Positions 63,279 to 64,000 of a stretch of 64,000 nucleotides of DNA are shown here, piece by piece. The position numbers and the translations under genes are program-made. Position 1 is the stretch's first letter. Every line of letters starts with the position of its first letter. The DNA is from Microbulbifer taiwanensis (GTDB taxonomy: Bacteria > Pseudomonadota > Gammaproteobacteria > Pseudomonadales > Cellvibrionaceae): contig NZ_JACZFR010000007.1 of the NCBI RefSeq assembly GCF_014904815.1, positions 124,001 through 188,000 on the forward strand, given 5' to 3'. The notes under the pieces are model-generated. The model ran no database searches. It was not told the DNA's origin and was given only the letters and a program-made list of their open reading frames with translations.

Positions 63279-64000
63279 TCAATGCGAGGGGCTTTGTTCG
63301 AGCCTGGCGCGCAGTACCAGGAGGCCGCCGAGAATAATAATGACAAAGCCGATACTGGCGTGTATTCCGGGCACCTGCCCCCAGATGGCCCAGTCGAGGA
63401 GTGCGGCCAGAATGACCGCGGTATAGCGAAAAGGCGAAACCCTGGCCACGCTGGCGTACTGCAGGCCGAGCGTCAGGAAGTAGCTCTGCAACATGGCCGC
63501 CGCGCCGAGGGCGACTACTGCGGCCAGTATCACACTGTCGACCAGCCAGGGGCGCAGCATTTCCCGCGGGCTGAACAGGTGCCCCTCCCAATTGCCGATA
63601 TGGGTGCCGCTCAGTACCCAGACCAGCAGGCACGCCAACAGACCGACCAGCAGCGAATAAAAGGTGGTGCGTTGCTTGGGGTCTGATTCGTTCAGCTGGG
63701 CATTGAAGTATATCCGCAGCGCCAGCAGCAAGCCGCCGAGCAGTGCGATCGCTGCCATCGGGTTGAAGATGGCGGCGCCCGGCCGCAATACCACCAACAC
63801 ACCCAAAAACCCTATGGCGATACCCGCCCATACCATCGGCGGCTCTTTCTTGCCGCCCAGAGCGCGTGCGATCAGTGGTGCAAACAACGAGGCGGTATTG
63901 AGCAGCAGGGTGGCATCCATCATCGGGATATAGCGCAGCGACAGGTAGTAGCAGAATACCGCGCCTGTCCAGCAGAGGGCGGTGGCGATCTGCTTGGCCG
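63279..64000 (-). CDS. EamA/DMT-family transporter (start outside window)
   Basis: The frame is open to the right edge, where it reads CWTGAVFCYYLSLRYIPMMDATLL, so the N-terminus is missing. About seven of ten membrane helices are visible, in the EamA layout (for example PMVWAGIAIGFLGVLVVLRPG and LGLQYASVARVSPFRYTAVILAALLDWAIWG). It exports a metabolite, substrate unknown. It is convergent with the phosphodiesterase gene. Confidence 0.88.
   Translation of the reverse strand, partial: AKQIATALCWTGAVFCYYLSLRYIPMMDATLLLNTASLFAPLIARALGGKKEPPMVWAGIAIGFLGVLVVLRPGAAIFNPMAAIALLGGLLLALRIYFNAQLNESDPKQRTTFYSLLVGLLACLLVWVLSGTHIGNWEGHLFSPREMLRPWLVDSVILAAVVALGAAAMLQSYFLTLGLQYASVARVSPFRYTAVILAALLDWAIWGQVPGIHASIGFVIIILGGLLVLRARLEQSPSH

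Overview
The window comes from the chromosome of a gammaproteobacterium. The housekeeping order smpB, ratA, rnfH, bamE, fur, recN, grpE, dnaK, dnaJ, dapB, carA, carB, greA, the tmRNA tag ANDDNYGAQLAA, the generally GC-rich codon usage and the curli cluster suggest a marine Pseudomonas/Cellvibrio-like lineage, possibly Microbulbifer. The genus is an inference.

Region 1 (1-9,500, minus strand) is a six-gene defence operon: hsdR, hsdM, a DUF1016 (YhcG-type) nuclease, hsdS, a restriction-associated AAA ATPase and the start of an HNH nuclease cut by the window edge. Junctions overlap by 1-4 bases or are very short.

Region 2 (about 9,779-16,669) is a 6.9-kb integrated element in the 3' end of ssrA (tmRNA). 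It has a tyrosine integrase, an AlpA-type regulator, a translationally overlapping set of small genes, a cargo pair (an unknown 233-aa protein plus a XRE/ImmA-type regulator-protease) and an unknown 136-aa gene. A 16-bp att core occurs at both ends, candidate integrase arm sites lie inside both ends, and the element brings its own terminator for tmRNA. Between int and alpA lie two paralogous units, each with a consensus promoter, an RNA of about 65 nt and an intrinsic terminator. Two more terminators stand directly before alpA. This resembles the termination-based immunity of P4-type satellites and is the most interesting novelty candidate here.

Region 3 (16,647-38,968) is core genome: tmRNA, two NSS-family sodium symporters flanking smpB, ratA-rnfH, bamE, fur, an acyltransferase, recN, the heat-shock cluster grpE-dnaK-dnaJ with two sigma-32-like promoters, a Spy-like protein, dapB, a protease-RimK fusion, a YfiR-like protein, carA (with a possible leader peptide and attenuator), carB and greA. 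Palindromic REP-like elements of at least two families sit in the gaps.

Region 4 (39,000-45,863, minus strand) is a curli operon: csgD, csgE, csgF, csgG, csgB-like and three csgA-like curlins, one with 69-bp tandem repeats, plus a 108-aa unknown protein. Region 5 (46,366-49,479) is an HlyD/ABC exporter operon. Region 6 (49,728-57,868) holds a 2,288-aa exported RHS/NHL repeat protein, a small membrane protein (possible immunity protein) and a TPR protein. Region 7 (58,076-64,000) holds a PLP-dependent dehydratase divergent from an AraC regulator, an unknown membrane protein overlapping a vWA-like lipoprotein, a glycerophosphodiester phosphodiesterase and a partial EamA transporter.
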